The position numbers and the translations under genes were made by a program. Below, in pieces: positions 46,947 through 57,872 of a DNA stretch of 64,000 bases (positions within the stretch are counted from its first letter, which is position 1; every line of letters begins with the position of its first letter). The stretch comes from Tetrastigma voinierianum (taxonomy: Eukaryota > Streptophyta > Magnoliopsida > Vitales > Vitaceae): contig JAEQBH010000647.1 of assembly GCA_016808115.1 (NCBI GenBank), forward strand, positions 248,001-312,000. The letters run 5' to 3'. The notes below the pieces were generated by a model, which was not told the origin of the DNA, did not search any database, and worked only from the letters and a program-made list of their open reading frames with translations.

Positions 46947-47130
46947 GAAGCCATTGAAGCAATCTCTAACCTCGGTTACCAAACCTTAATCTGCTAGTTT
47001 CGGGACTCTGATAAGTTGATTATGATATAGCAATGGACATATTTTGAATACGTACAATTCCAGACCCTATAGTTAGTCCATTTACTTGCCGATTTCTGTA
47101 GAAAGGAAGATAGAAAGAGAGAGATGCTGA
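46947..47130 (+). pseudogene. Downstream part of the pararetroviral ORF after LTR-L copy 3
   Basis: With the LTR and one duplication copy ignored, the frame at 45120 continues here in phase for about 60 codons with three stops, ending in Lys/Arg-rich codons. No polyadenylation region or intergenic repeat of the virus was recognised beyond it. Confidence 0.45.
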
Positions 47131-47643
47131 CCGTTGCGGTGAAGCTCTACAACGTCTTTTTAAAATTCCTCCTCAAACCATATTTCAAGAAATTAGATGT
47201 GGGTGAGTCGGCTCGGATGGATACGAGACGTATCGGCCGTGAAGTGTCTGTCGATCGCGTGTCGACCGATCTGCAAAATAAGATAAATTAAAATATTTAA
47301 AAATTATATAAATTATTCAGAAAAATAGATATAATTAAGGAAATAAGAAATTTGTAAAGGCAAATTTTTTATATTTAACATTGTTTAAATAGTTAATGAA
47401 GCATTTAGTGAAAGATATGTATGCTAATGCTAACAAAGAAAGTATTTTATATCAAGTATAACAACTTTTAACAAATGTCACTAAATACATCTAATCAATA
47501 CCATGTTGAATAGCGAGGGGGGCTCAAAATCATGTGTCATGTTAGTCTACAGCGAGTATCTGAATCATGGCGATAATTTGCTTAGTGAGAATGTGGTTTG
47601 AAAGAATTGTTCATCACTTGAATGTGTTGGATTTGAGATGAGA
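47131..47643. other. Segment between the pararetrovirus and the hAT gene
   Basis: No gene recognised. AT-rich from 47280; short open codons near 47130-47230 may still be viral. Confidence 0.4.
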
Positions 47644-50600
47644 TTAGATTTGATAATCCATAATTAGGAAAATATGACCTTGGAGGCTGCTCGGGCTCAA
47701 CACCATGCTAATAGTATCCAAAACCTCGATAAGCAACGCTACTGCTATCAGAAGATTGGTCATATCCATAAGAACCACTAGCTCGTGTTCCAGTAGTTGA
47801 ATATTGATAAAAAAAATCATACCCACTAAAAGCATTGGAAGAATTATCACTACTTCCAAAGTTATGATAGGATCTATCTCCCACTCCCCTGAAATGAGGT
47901 ACTGATCCTAGAGCCAAGGATTGGAGAGTGCTCATCAATCTGGTTACAATTCGATCTATAATCATGCCCACTGGAATAGTCATCATCACTAGGAAATGTA
48001 GTCAGTCTTTCCAGGTGCTTTCGTTGTTCCCATATGCCTGGCCTATATCCATAATTAGTATCTTGTGTGGCATAATAATTTTCATTTCCCTGTGCCCACG
48101 ACATGCCATGATCAACTTGATTAACATAACCACTATCATGGCTTTTCACCCCTTTCTGATGCCGCGCGCGCTCCATTATCTACTTGGTGTCTTCTATCTT
48201 CACTTTCACCACCCGATGTTGCTACCCCCTCTATTGGCTCTATAGTGCTATCATCACTACTAATTATTTGAAACAATTGTTAGGGAGTCTTACCTTTCTG
48301 AGAAGAACTAATGTCTCTTCAACCGAGACAATGCTGCGCTTACTTACCACAGGCTTGTGCCACCATCATCAGCACGAGCTACTTCTCTACCTTCTCTAGA
48401 GGAAAGATCTTGATCCCGCCAATCCAAATTATCAGATGATAAAATAGGTTCTTCTCCTTCTAGTATCCACTCATCTAATATATCATCATCATTAAAAATA
48501 TGATTAGTCAGAGTGGATTGGCACAAATCTTCATCTAACCGTTCTTGTGGAATTCTTAGCTTCGAAGTTGAACATTGTAATGGACATAAACAACATGCAC
48601 AACTTTTCATTGCCAAACAATTGCACAACTTTGTAGAATCAATGACCATGCTCAATTTCTTTCTAGCCAGGATGAAGAACATATTTGACTTAGAGCTTGA
48701 CAGCAATCTTTTGAAGATGTGGACCTTCATCACCATAATTGTTCCACCATTATTAATGCCAAAAATAAAAAAAAAAAACATATTAGGCACAAATATGTAT
48801 TTTAATAGAAAAGTGATGACAATTTTTTATTTAAAAAATAAATAAATATATGATGAAGTACTGGAAGGCAGTGATTTATTGCTTTTCTGGTTGGAGTGCA
48901 CTTCCAAACCTCGCTGGCCTTCAACATAAGTAATTTCACCTACATTTGTAATGTTCTTTGCTAGTAATGAACATTATAAATCTAAATATATTATAAAAAT
49001 AACCTGAGTTATTGTATACCTCGTTCATAGCTTTGCTTGCCTATCAAATGCGGCTCAATATCTTGATAACCTCCTTTAGTCGATTTTAACCCAGGATGGT
49101 GGAGAATTTCTTTGAATATTTCGAAACATTAGATTTAAAAAATATCTTGACATAAATGAAAAAAATTATTGATTTATAACTTACTTTGCCTTTAAATAAG
49201 ATAATAATAGCTGTATAAAGGAATTTTTTGTATTACCTCTGATGCAAATGTACATCTGATTGATTTTCCCACCTTTTATTGTAACCCCAATACCTTTCGA
49301 TGTTTCCGTGCCTTTATATCCAGTTTTAGCTCTTCTCCAGGCTTTTTTATCTTGATCAACAAATTTCAAAACTTTGACCAGAGGTTCCATGATGATTTAG
49401 ACTTCCTTTACCTTCTTCCAAAACCAATCAGTTAAGATAAGGTTGGATACCTTATCTCTTAAACTCTTTCTGCTCCGATCTTTATTGAATTCACGCCACT
49501 CATTTGTTGTTCACATCATCTTCAAATCGCCCTCATAACGTATAAGACTTTGAAGTGAAATAAATTAAGTGGCAAATCTAGTTATTCCAGGGTGCAAGTG
49601 ATCTCTATCCTTGGTGAACACTTTCATCAAATTGACTACTTTCGAGCTATTATAAATAAAGCTTTGTGATCATCTTTGCTTGATCTAAAGTCTCCTTAAT
49701 TTGCTTCATGTTTCCAATATCTTCAAGCATTAAATCAATACAATCGTTGCCTGAGAGACAGAACAAATGCTTGCTCTTCTCCATTCTTGAAACATACCCG
49801 GTACTTTAAAACTTGCCTCATTATCGGTGACTACTTATCTGATGTTTTCCTCTGACCTCTCGACAATCTTATCCATAAGGAAAGGATGTAATATGTCGTC
49901 TTAGGTATATTTGGTAGTGTCAAGCGAGAAAGGTATATCATGCATCTATGCAATAAACCATGAGAGTGATGATAGGCTTTTCTAGTTCTGAACCTCGACC
50001 ATCACACATGATGGTGCATCCATATCTGAGGCCATTGGCACTGTGTGTTATATATACCTCGAGAAGCTCTTTGCGCCTCCTCCTCAGTGCTTTAATTTGG
50101 TATCACAGCAGGTTGCTTCTCGCTATGGTATCTGTGGAAACCCCGAGAAAATCTAATTTCTCGAAAAAGGGCAAAATCGTAATTTCGATAAAAATCCAAA
50201 ATTTTTCTAGATCTCGGATGACGAAACGGACTACACCGTTGGAATTGTCTCGCCAAACGGTCTACCACGCCGAATTTCGTTTGAATTCCGAGACGTTTCA
50301 ATTTCGCGTTTTCGAGGCACTGTGTGTCGAAAAGCCGTGAAACGGCTTCAGGAAAGACATGTGATATGAAAAAGTCACCTACTACATGTACCCATGTGAC
50401 ACGCCAAGGTATGATTGGGATGATGAAATGGTGGCTTTGATTAAGCCATGTGTCAAAAATCAAATAGTTAAATGAGGGGACACAAGTGGAATTAATGACA
50501 AGATTAAATGAGAATAAGACAAGGGAATAGTTTTCTTCTCCAAATAGAAAGCCAAACATGCAAGAGGGTCATTTTCAGCTTAGAGAGAAAGAGCTATTTC

Positions 50601-52390
50601 TCTTTAGATTTTCCCTGCTCGAACCGTTTGCCTGCTTTAGCTAAGTAAAGTTGTTCTACCTGCCGAGGGCTATGCGTGGAACAGACCGATTTAGTGGAGT
50701 TCACAACCCAAGAGGTAGGGTCTTCTCCTACTTGTGTTATTCTTCGCTAAGTATCTTTTATGGATGAGGATTTGTAGAGGCCCGATGGCCTTGCTTTTCG
50801 TCTCAAATCTTTGAACCGGGAGCGGAGTGAAATCCCTATTAGGTGGTCGTGAACAAAGGCTAACCCGAGGTTTCACTATTCACGTGATCACTGCGGTGAT
50901 TTTCAGGTTGCCGAGTGATTCAAAATGAATTGCTTGGATTTGTTATTAGCCTATGTGAGCTAATTTTGTGTTATTGACAGAATTGAATAATGAATTAATT
51001 ATGTTAATATATGCATGTAAAATATATTAGCATGAATATTTTGGAATTGGCATAATGCATTCCATATTTAATTTACACTAGAACGATAGGTGGGCCAGAT
51101 GACACTAAAATGAAAGAAAAGTGAAAACGTATGTTTTTCTTGCATTTGGCTTAGGCATGTGAAGTGGCCGGTGAGGACTCGAGACGTAAGCTTGGGGCAT
51201 GTAGACATTCAAGTAGATCATGTATTTGCTTGAGTGTGATTACTGCCAAGGACATGTGCACTTGTGTGAGGAGTAACCCATGTAGGAAATTATCACTACC
51301 GGGCATCAAGCCATCTTGTCGAGGGATCACTATTTCGTGGTACTGTGAGTGTATAGAGAACCGACGCCATTAGAGGTTCATGTGAAGAAGGCCGGATCGC
51401 GCAGATTTACTAGATAACATGTATTAGAACTCTAATTTTAATAGGTGCTTGTATTAAAAGTGATTTGTTAACTCGACCATGTAATATAGTTGGTCAGATA
51501 TTTTGTGATTTTTATCCGTATGGACCCTGGCTTGTAAAATATCGCAAGTATAGGTTGCCACGTGATTGTGACAGTTATACTACATAAAGCCTCCTCGCAC
51601 TGGGCTGGCATCACCGACAGGAGTGGAAGTTCGTTATTCGACATCCACGAGTATTCCGCGGTCGACGTTGTCAACGCACCCGAAATGGGGCGCTACGCAT
51701 CAATCAGCAGATTGATAGGGCGCCCACTATCAATCGCATTGAAAGGTATTCCATTGGAAGAGAAAAATTTGTAGATGGCTTTACCTTAATTTTCCTTTTG
51801 CACCTTCAGTTGTAAAACATATTTTTATTTAGTTTTTGTTTCAAGTAAACATGGTGGATCAACTCTCGGGGGTATGTTACCTTCTCTTATGCCGTTTCGT
51901 ATCGAGCCACACTCGATAATCGACACCACAAAGCCAGGCGGAAGTACCACCTTTCTCATGCCCGTGTCTACATTCTTCAAAAAAACGACGACTTTCTCTC
52001 ATTGCATGTTTCATTTGTCTTCTTTCGAAATCAATCATCTCAACTTCCTCAACTTCATCAGAATCAGCCTCATCAATTTCATGAAAATGTTCTTCATTTA
52101 AAGAACTTATAAGTCGTTCCTTCTTTTTTTTCATTTGAATTTTTTCGCTCAAGCATTAGACATATAATCTAATGCTTTAGACACTTTTGCAGTACACTCG
52201 AAATCCTTCTACTTGTCCCGAGATATGTGCAATGTGTTGTTTCAACCCTGTTATACCTCAACGAATAACTTTTCCACACAAGATTTCACATTTGGGGTTC
52301 TTCTATTACCACTGAAATTGTTCCCGCATGCACCCAACCAATATCATGTTTGAAGCTTACTTCAAATGCTGTTCACACCTAACCATGTAT
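47644..52390 (-). pseudogene. hAT-superfamily transposase (BED finger, DUF659), broken and split by LTR-L copy 4
   Basis: It cuts and pastes hAT transposons when intact. On the minus strand: BED-like N-terminus with HDIGW near 52350; Lys/Glu/Asp-rich linker (51877-52152); NGIPFNAID start of the DUF659 catalytic region at ~51760; interruption by LTR-L (50133-51696); catalytic region resumes at 50100-49960; CIDLMLEDIG at ~49715-49745; RFAT and NEWREF near 49500-49600; MEPLVKVLKFVDQDKKAW (49340-49390); decayed dimerisation region (48540-48790); acidic LDEWILEGEE (~48460); Gly/Ser/Tyr-rich tail to 47644. There are many stops and frameshifts. I found no terminal inverted repeats or 8-bp duplications, so it could also be an old domesticated gene. 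Confidence 0.8.
50133..51696 (+). repeat. Solo LTR-L copy 4 (1564 bp), TSD G(T/C)ATC
   Basis: It starts TGTGGAAACCCCGAGAAAAT and ends GGGGCGCTAC. Flanks are GTATC (50128-50132) and GCATC (51697-51701), one transition apart. Several internal deletions relative to copy 3. It interrupts the hAT transposase, oriented opposite to that gene. Confidence 0.75.
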
Positions 52391-52639
52391 AAAAGTAAAA
52401 CAAAAAAATAACATCCAATTAAATTATTTTCAATATAATTATTCTTCAACAAAATTAAATTTATACCTAGTGGTAAATAAATTTATATAACTATTTTCAA
52501 TTAAGTAAATTAAAAGTGTTATTTTTAGTTAATTTAAGAAGAATTATAATAAGTATCTATATTAGTTTTTAAAAGATAGATATGTTTTTACTTTGCTAAA
52601 TCAAAATTAATGAAATATGGGAGAAGAAGATCAATAAAT

Positions 52640-53687
52640 ATTTACAATTATTTATCGTATTTTATTTATAATATATTACCATATTAATTTAATATTAATA
52701 CAATTAGTTTAATTATTCTTATTTATGCTTGTTTTTCATAAATTATTAATTTTGAATTAATCTTATTTATGTTTGGTAAAATAAATAAAATAATATTTGT
52801 ATTTCTGAATTTTATATTGTCTACAAAAATATGATTTATGGTTTTGTTAATTTATTGTTCTAATTTTATTTATAATATATTACCATATTAATTTAATATT
52901 AATACAATTAGATTAATTATTCTTATTTATGCTTGTTTTTCATAAATTATTAATTTTGAATTAATCTTATTTATGTTTGGTAAAATAAATAAAATAATAT
53001 GGTATTTGTATTTTATATTGTCTACAAAAATATGATTTATGGTTTTGTTAATTTATTATTCTTATTTTATTTATAATATATTACCATATTAATTTAATAT
53101 TAATACAATTAGATTAATTATTCTATTTATGCTTGTTTTTCATAAATTATTAATTTTAAATTAATCTTTATTTATGTTTGGTAAAATAAATAAAATAATA
53201 TTTGTATTTGTATTTTATATTGTTCACAAAATATGATTTATGGTTTTGTTAATTTATTATTCTTATTTTATTTATAATATATTACCATATTAATTTACAT
53301 AATACAATTAAATTAATTATTCTTATTTATGCTTTTTTCATAAATTATTTATTTTGATTAATTCATTTATGTTTGGTAAAATAAATAAAATAATATTTGT
53401 AGTATTTTATATTACCTACAAAAAATAGATTTATGGTTTTGTTAATTTATTATTCTTATTTTATTTATAATATATTACCTTCTCATATTAATTTATTATT
53501 ACTACAATTAGATTAATTATTCGTATTTATGTTGTTTTCATCAATTATTAATTTTGAATTAATCTAATTTATGTTTGTTAAAATAAATAAAATAATATAG
53601 TATTTTATATTGTTCACAAAAAATATGATATTCTATGGTTTTGTTTAATTTATTATTCTTATTTTATTTATAATATTATATATTGAA
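52640..53687. repeat. AT-rich ~200-bp tandem repeat, five units
   Basis: The string TTTATTTATAATATATTACC recurs near 52660, 52865, 53068, 53267 and 53459 and, shortened, at 53661, giving a period of about 192-205 bp. Each unit also has TTATGCTTGTTTTTCATAAA, TTATGTTTGGTAAAATAAAT and AAATATGATTTATGGTTTTG. Nearly pure A/T. It lies immediately left of the LTR-M insertion. Confidence 0.85.
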
Positions 53688-54219
53688 CTTAATGACACAC
53701 TCACCCCCTTTACCAAATAAGTGGGTAGCTCTGGCCACCTACGTAAATCCCCAACCGTTACTCCCAACGACTAGAAACTCCCCGCGCGGAAGCCGGCTTC
53801 GATTGCTTGCTTAAACCTCCTATAAAAAATTTTCTTTTATTTTCAACTTAGGATTTGCAAAATCTTAGCAAGCCGAAAAACTTTGGTAGCACATGACTAC
53901 CGTGATATAGACAATTCCAAATCCCGTATACATCCAATTACACTATATCCACCATGACGCAACCAAGATACAAACACATTCTTACAAAACTACTCTATGT
54001 ACATACATATGTTCCTTTATACAAATTCAAAGTATATTCTTACATAATATTCCTAATTACAACACTTGTACAATGTCAGGAGAAATCCTATCAGGCTCCA
54101 AATACCTTATGCACTGCACTGCATTCCGGGAAAATAGTTTTTAAAATACAAAATAATGAGCTAAACGAGCCGCTGAGTGTATGCTTATTAAAATGTTTTG
54201 CTTTTCCTAAAAACATCAA

Positions 54220-54520
54220 AATCAGAAACTTTCTTTACAATATTTTTAGAAGCTTTACTTTGTTTTGCTTGCTTGAAAGTTTCTAAAACTTTTCTTTCTC
54301 GCTTGCTTCAGACTTTTGCTTTTAAAAAGTTTATAAAACTTTAATACTTTTCTTGCTTTGCTGCTTCTGCTTTCTTAAGTCGTATAAAACTCTTATCAAG
54401 CATTTTTCTGCTTAGAAGTTTATAAAACTTCTCATAATTTCTCTTGCTTGTTTTATCTTGTTTGAAAGTCCTTTTTAAACCTTTCACAAACCTTTTGCTT
54501 TAAAAAGTTTCTCAAAACTT
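54220..54520. repeat. Degenerate repeats of an AAAGTTTNTAAAACTTTTCT-like unit in LTR-M
   Basis: At least six near-palindromic AGTTTCTAAAACTTTT or AGTTTATAAAACTTCT strings, separated by CTTGCTTG or TTTTGCTTT linkers. Confidence 0.65.
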
Positions 54521-55039
54521 TTCATAAACGGAGCTCAGCCTCAACCAAGCATGCTTTGAAAAATAAAATCCCACAAAGAGCTGGGTCAACCGATCGCTTT
54601 GAAATCTAAACGGAGCTCGTCAACCATTTGCTTTAAAACTCTCCTAAGCCTGGGACCAACTAATGGCTGATTTTTCAAAATCGTATATCATGCTTGTAAA
54701 ACATCAACTAATCGGAGGCCTTATTTTGCTTGCTATACCCTAGGAACACGTGGGAACCTCGCGGGCTCAACCGTGTCTGGAAGGACCTTGTCCCAGATCA
54801 CCTTTTCCTGAATATGGTGGAATTGACCTCGTGGTCGCCATCACCATAATTTAGTTAGAGCTCATAACCTTATATACCCTCGTACGCAAGCACGGCCCCC
54901 TTTAAATGCATGATGGCGTCCCAAGTTTCCCAAACTGTGCAAAACCACAATGCATGTGGCTGAGATCCTAACACCACTGCACCGCACGAATACCTCCGAC
55001 CTGGGCTTGCTTGCTTAGAACTAGGGAGGCCTCGTTTTC

Positions 55040-55300
55040 ACAAACATTCTTGCTTGCTTGCTTGTTTTTTGGAAAATGGTTTTACAATTTAAAACCATTT
55101 GCTTGCTTGCTTGCTTGCTTGCTTGAAAATGGTTTAATTATTCAAACCATTTGCTTACTTATTCGCTTTTCTGTTTGAAAAAAATGGTTTTACTATTTAA
55201 ACCAATGCTTGCTTCTTCAATTATGGTTTAACTCAAACCATTTGCTTGCTTTCTAATTCAACGCTTGTTTCTTTTGAAATGGTTTGCAATCCAAAACCAT
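55040..55300. repeat. (GCTT)n and AAATGGTTT...AAACCATTT repeats in LTR-M
   Basis: (GCTT)6 lies at about 55101-55124, within four or five copies of a hairpin-like unit in which AAATGGTTT and AAACCATTT flank a short AT loop. Confidence 0.8.
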
Positions 55301-56614
55301 GAAATACCACAAAACAGTTTATAATAATAATAATAATACACTAGTATTGGAAAAATGAGTTTAGGAACACTCCACCTCTCATGCTAAACTTGAGAGCACA
55401 GTTCCACACTTTTCCCCGCCTTTACTTTTTAACCTACACACTCAACTGAATACGACGACAAATTAATCGCCTATGTAATCGCATAACTTAACTTACTTCC
55501 TAGACTTAATCACACTCAACGAAGCGGCGAGGTACGCTACGTTTTCGTCGAGTCCCAATCTTATTCGAACCTATCTTAATCATTTAATAAGGTTCCTAAA
55601 CTATCTGTACGACCCGGCTTAATTATACAAAACATAAAGTAATCTAGGCATTTAGATGACATGTGTACCCTATTGACCCTAGACCCGTACACTGCACACA
55701 TTGTATTTCAGGAGGTGTGTACCCCAGACACTCGAACATGTACCTAAGACACTTTGCCTGTTGCGTACCGTACACTCCCTATACATGTACCCTAAGACAC
55801 CTTCTGAAATTTGCCCAGATTTTGCTATTTTCCCACTTTTGATACCAATTCACTTCATACAACTTCTATAATTCTTAACACCTCAAGAAACATCATGGAA
55901 ATCATCCAAAAACAACTCCCCAACTCTTAAATTGGTGCTATGGAACCTCAAACCTCAAAACCCTAGGTGAAAATCCAAGAACTCTACCTAAGGTCCACCA
56001 ATTCTTTTTAAAACCACATAATTTTGATGATTCCATGTTTGTTTTCTCCCAATTGGGGTTTTACTCTCATAACCCCAACAATTCAAAGGTTCATGTGAGC
56101 TTTGCACAAAACCTAGACCAAAGGAGCATCTATTCTCCATACCAAAGCTTAAGAACCCAATTACCCATGGTTACAAGGCAAAGACATACCTGATTTTTGG
56201 ACTTCTTCTTCTCCTCCTCCTTCTTCCTCTTCTCTTCCTCCTCTTGGCTCTCTCCTTCTCCTCCTACGGTTTGCTAGGGCAACTTTGAGACCAAAATGAC
56301 ATTTTGGTTTTATTTCCCATTATTATATTCTCAAGTCTCTTCTAATTACAATTAAGTCCTCAACACTTTAATATTGCAATTGTAACTTATTTTATTTGTA
56401 TTGTGGCCCATCTCTACACTTAATGATTTTCATATTCATGTCCTATTTGCTTAATGACAATTGTACCCTTATTCTCATACACAAATCCCGGGTTCCATAA
56501 ATTATCATTCCCTATTTTAGTCTCCAAAATACTACTATATGACACTTGGTACTCTTATACACCCCTACAATATCATGTACTGTACACTCTCTCGGGACGG
56601 GGTGTTACACTTAA

Positions 56615-56890
56615 TTAGAAGTTGGTAAATATAGTTTGCTAAATATATTTTTTGGTTGGAAACATGGCAAAAATGGGAGTTGAAGGGTTTAGAGGTGCTC
56701 AATATAGTTTCTGGTGATAAAACGGCATCGTTTTGGCCTTTTTAGAGCCAAAACGACGTTGTTTTAAGGCTTCAATTATTTTTTAAAAAATTCTGCATAT
56801 ACCAAACGACGCTGCTTTGACCAAGGAGGTCTAATCCATCGCTTTGAATAAGTTGTCACTATCCAAAACGACGCCGTTTTGGTTTTTTGA
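56615..56890. other. Short spacer with repeated AAACGACG / CGTTTT palindromic strings
   Basis: No gene. AAACGACGTTGTTTT, AAACGACGCTGC and AAAACGACGCCGTTTT occur at about 56750-56880. These are imperfect palindromes, common as repeat remnants in plant DNA. Confidence 0.45.
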
Positions 56891-57872
56891 TATAAACCCG
56901 AGAAATTCAAATTTCCCCGAGAAAGGGTAAACGTAATTTCGGGTCAAAGATCCATAATTCTTTAGATATCGACGATGAACGGATCTCGTCGTTGAATCTG
57001 CCTCGTGAAATCTAGCTACCACGTCGAATTTTGTTGAATTCCGAGATAGTCGAAATTTCACGTTTTTCGAGGCACCGAGAGTGGCAGGGGACACTTGGCA
57101 CACAATGAGTGGCTTACAATGAGCCACGTGTCAAGTGCAGGATGCCTCAAACAATGAGCTCAAGTGGGGCCATAGGAGACATGTGGCATCATAAGATTGG
57201 ATGGAAATCCAAAGTTGATGGATAAAGGGATAAGGTAATCCAAAGAGCTACTTAGAATTTGACATGTGGCAAGTGAGAGGACATCTCACTTGACCCCCTT
57301 CTTGACCCAACCGATCGGGAGAGAAGGGGAAACGGAGAGAAAAGGAGAGAATTTTAGAGAGAGAGACACCACATTCTCTCTAGATTTCCCGGTGATCGGA
57401 CCTGCGATTTCAGGCGGAGCAAGAGGAAGAGTTTATCCTCACTACAAGGGCTTCTCAGGAGACTCAGAGTCGGAGTTTCGAGCCAAACTCCAAGAGGTGT
57501 GGGTTTTCCTACCTCGGGTTATTCTTGTTTAAAATGCCATGAAAATGGGTTTGGGAGCGGGAGGTCGAACGCCTTGTACTTCAAATCCCAAAGAAATGGG
57601 ACAGAATGCTTGATGAGGGGACTGCCCTTGGATAGTCCACAGCTTGATTCGGGATCGTATAAACAACCAAATTGATTTTGGACTGAAATTGTCCATGTGA
57701 AATTGCTTGCATGTTATTTCTTGATATGAATATCATGTTTGATGTGTGGGGAATGAGATTGTTGATGCATGCTAAATTGATGTGTTAACATGATTGTTTG
57801 AATTATATGAAATATAATTGCGCATTAACCATGAGAATTGAATATATGAATTGGCATGATTGCATTCATAGG
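56891..57872 (+). repeat. LTR-L copy 5, first half, cut by Athila-2
   Basis: It begins TATAAACCCGAGAAATTC (family TGTAAAACCCGAG, with a TG to TA change and one lost A). It follows LTR-L through the GGTGATCGGACC and GTCGGAGTTTCGAG blocks to TTGGCATGATTGCATTCATA, where the Athila-2 LTR begins. Confidence 0.8.

Larger units (their letters stand above)
37070..47130 (+). mobile_element. Endogenous pararetrovirus (Caulimoviridae), 5'-truncated, decayed, split by two solo LTRs
   Basis: The plus strand carries, in order, the C-terminal part of a caulimovirid coat protein with its Cys-rich finger, a probable movement protein, two retropepsin-like modules, RT/RNase H, and a downstream ORF. LTR-L copies 2 and 3 interrupt it at 39491 and 45121, with exact 5-bp duplications. 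Viral sequence adds up to about 4.85 kb, against 7-8 kb for complete members. No integrase is present. The coat-movement-protease-RT order is that of Cavemovirus and Solendovirus rather than Badnavirus; this assignment is inference. All ORFs contain stops. Confidence 0.85.
53693..56609 (-). repeat. Solo LTR of a second family (LTR-M, 2917 bp), TSD CTTAA
   Basis: The plus strand starts TGACACACTCACCCCC and ends GGGGTGTTACA, with CTTAA on both sides (53688-53692 and 56610-56614). The C/T-rich block near 56200-56265 and the TGTAACACCCC end suggest the LTR lies on the minus strand. It contains degenerate repeats rich in GCTT and AAACTTT. No coding domain, so it is a solo LTR or a small non-autonomous element. 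Confidence 0.75.

Noticed and set aside
52400..53690. Organellar insertion suggested by extreme AT content
   Set aside because: The tandem ~200-bp periodicity and lack of any organellar gene fit a nuclear AT-rich repeat better.
55100..55125. Telomere-like or functional microsatellite from (GCTT)n
   Set aside because: The unit is not a plant telomere repeat and is part of the LTR-M internal repeats.
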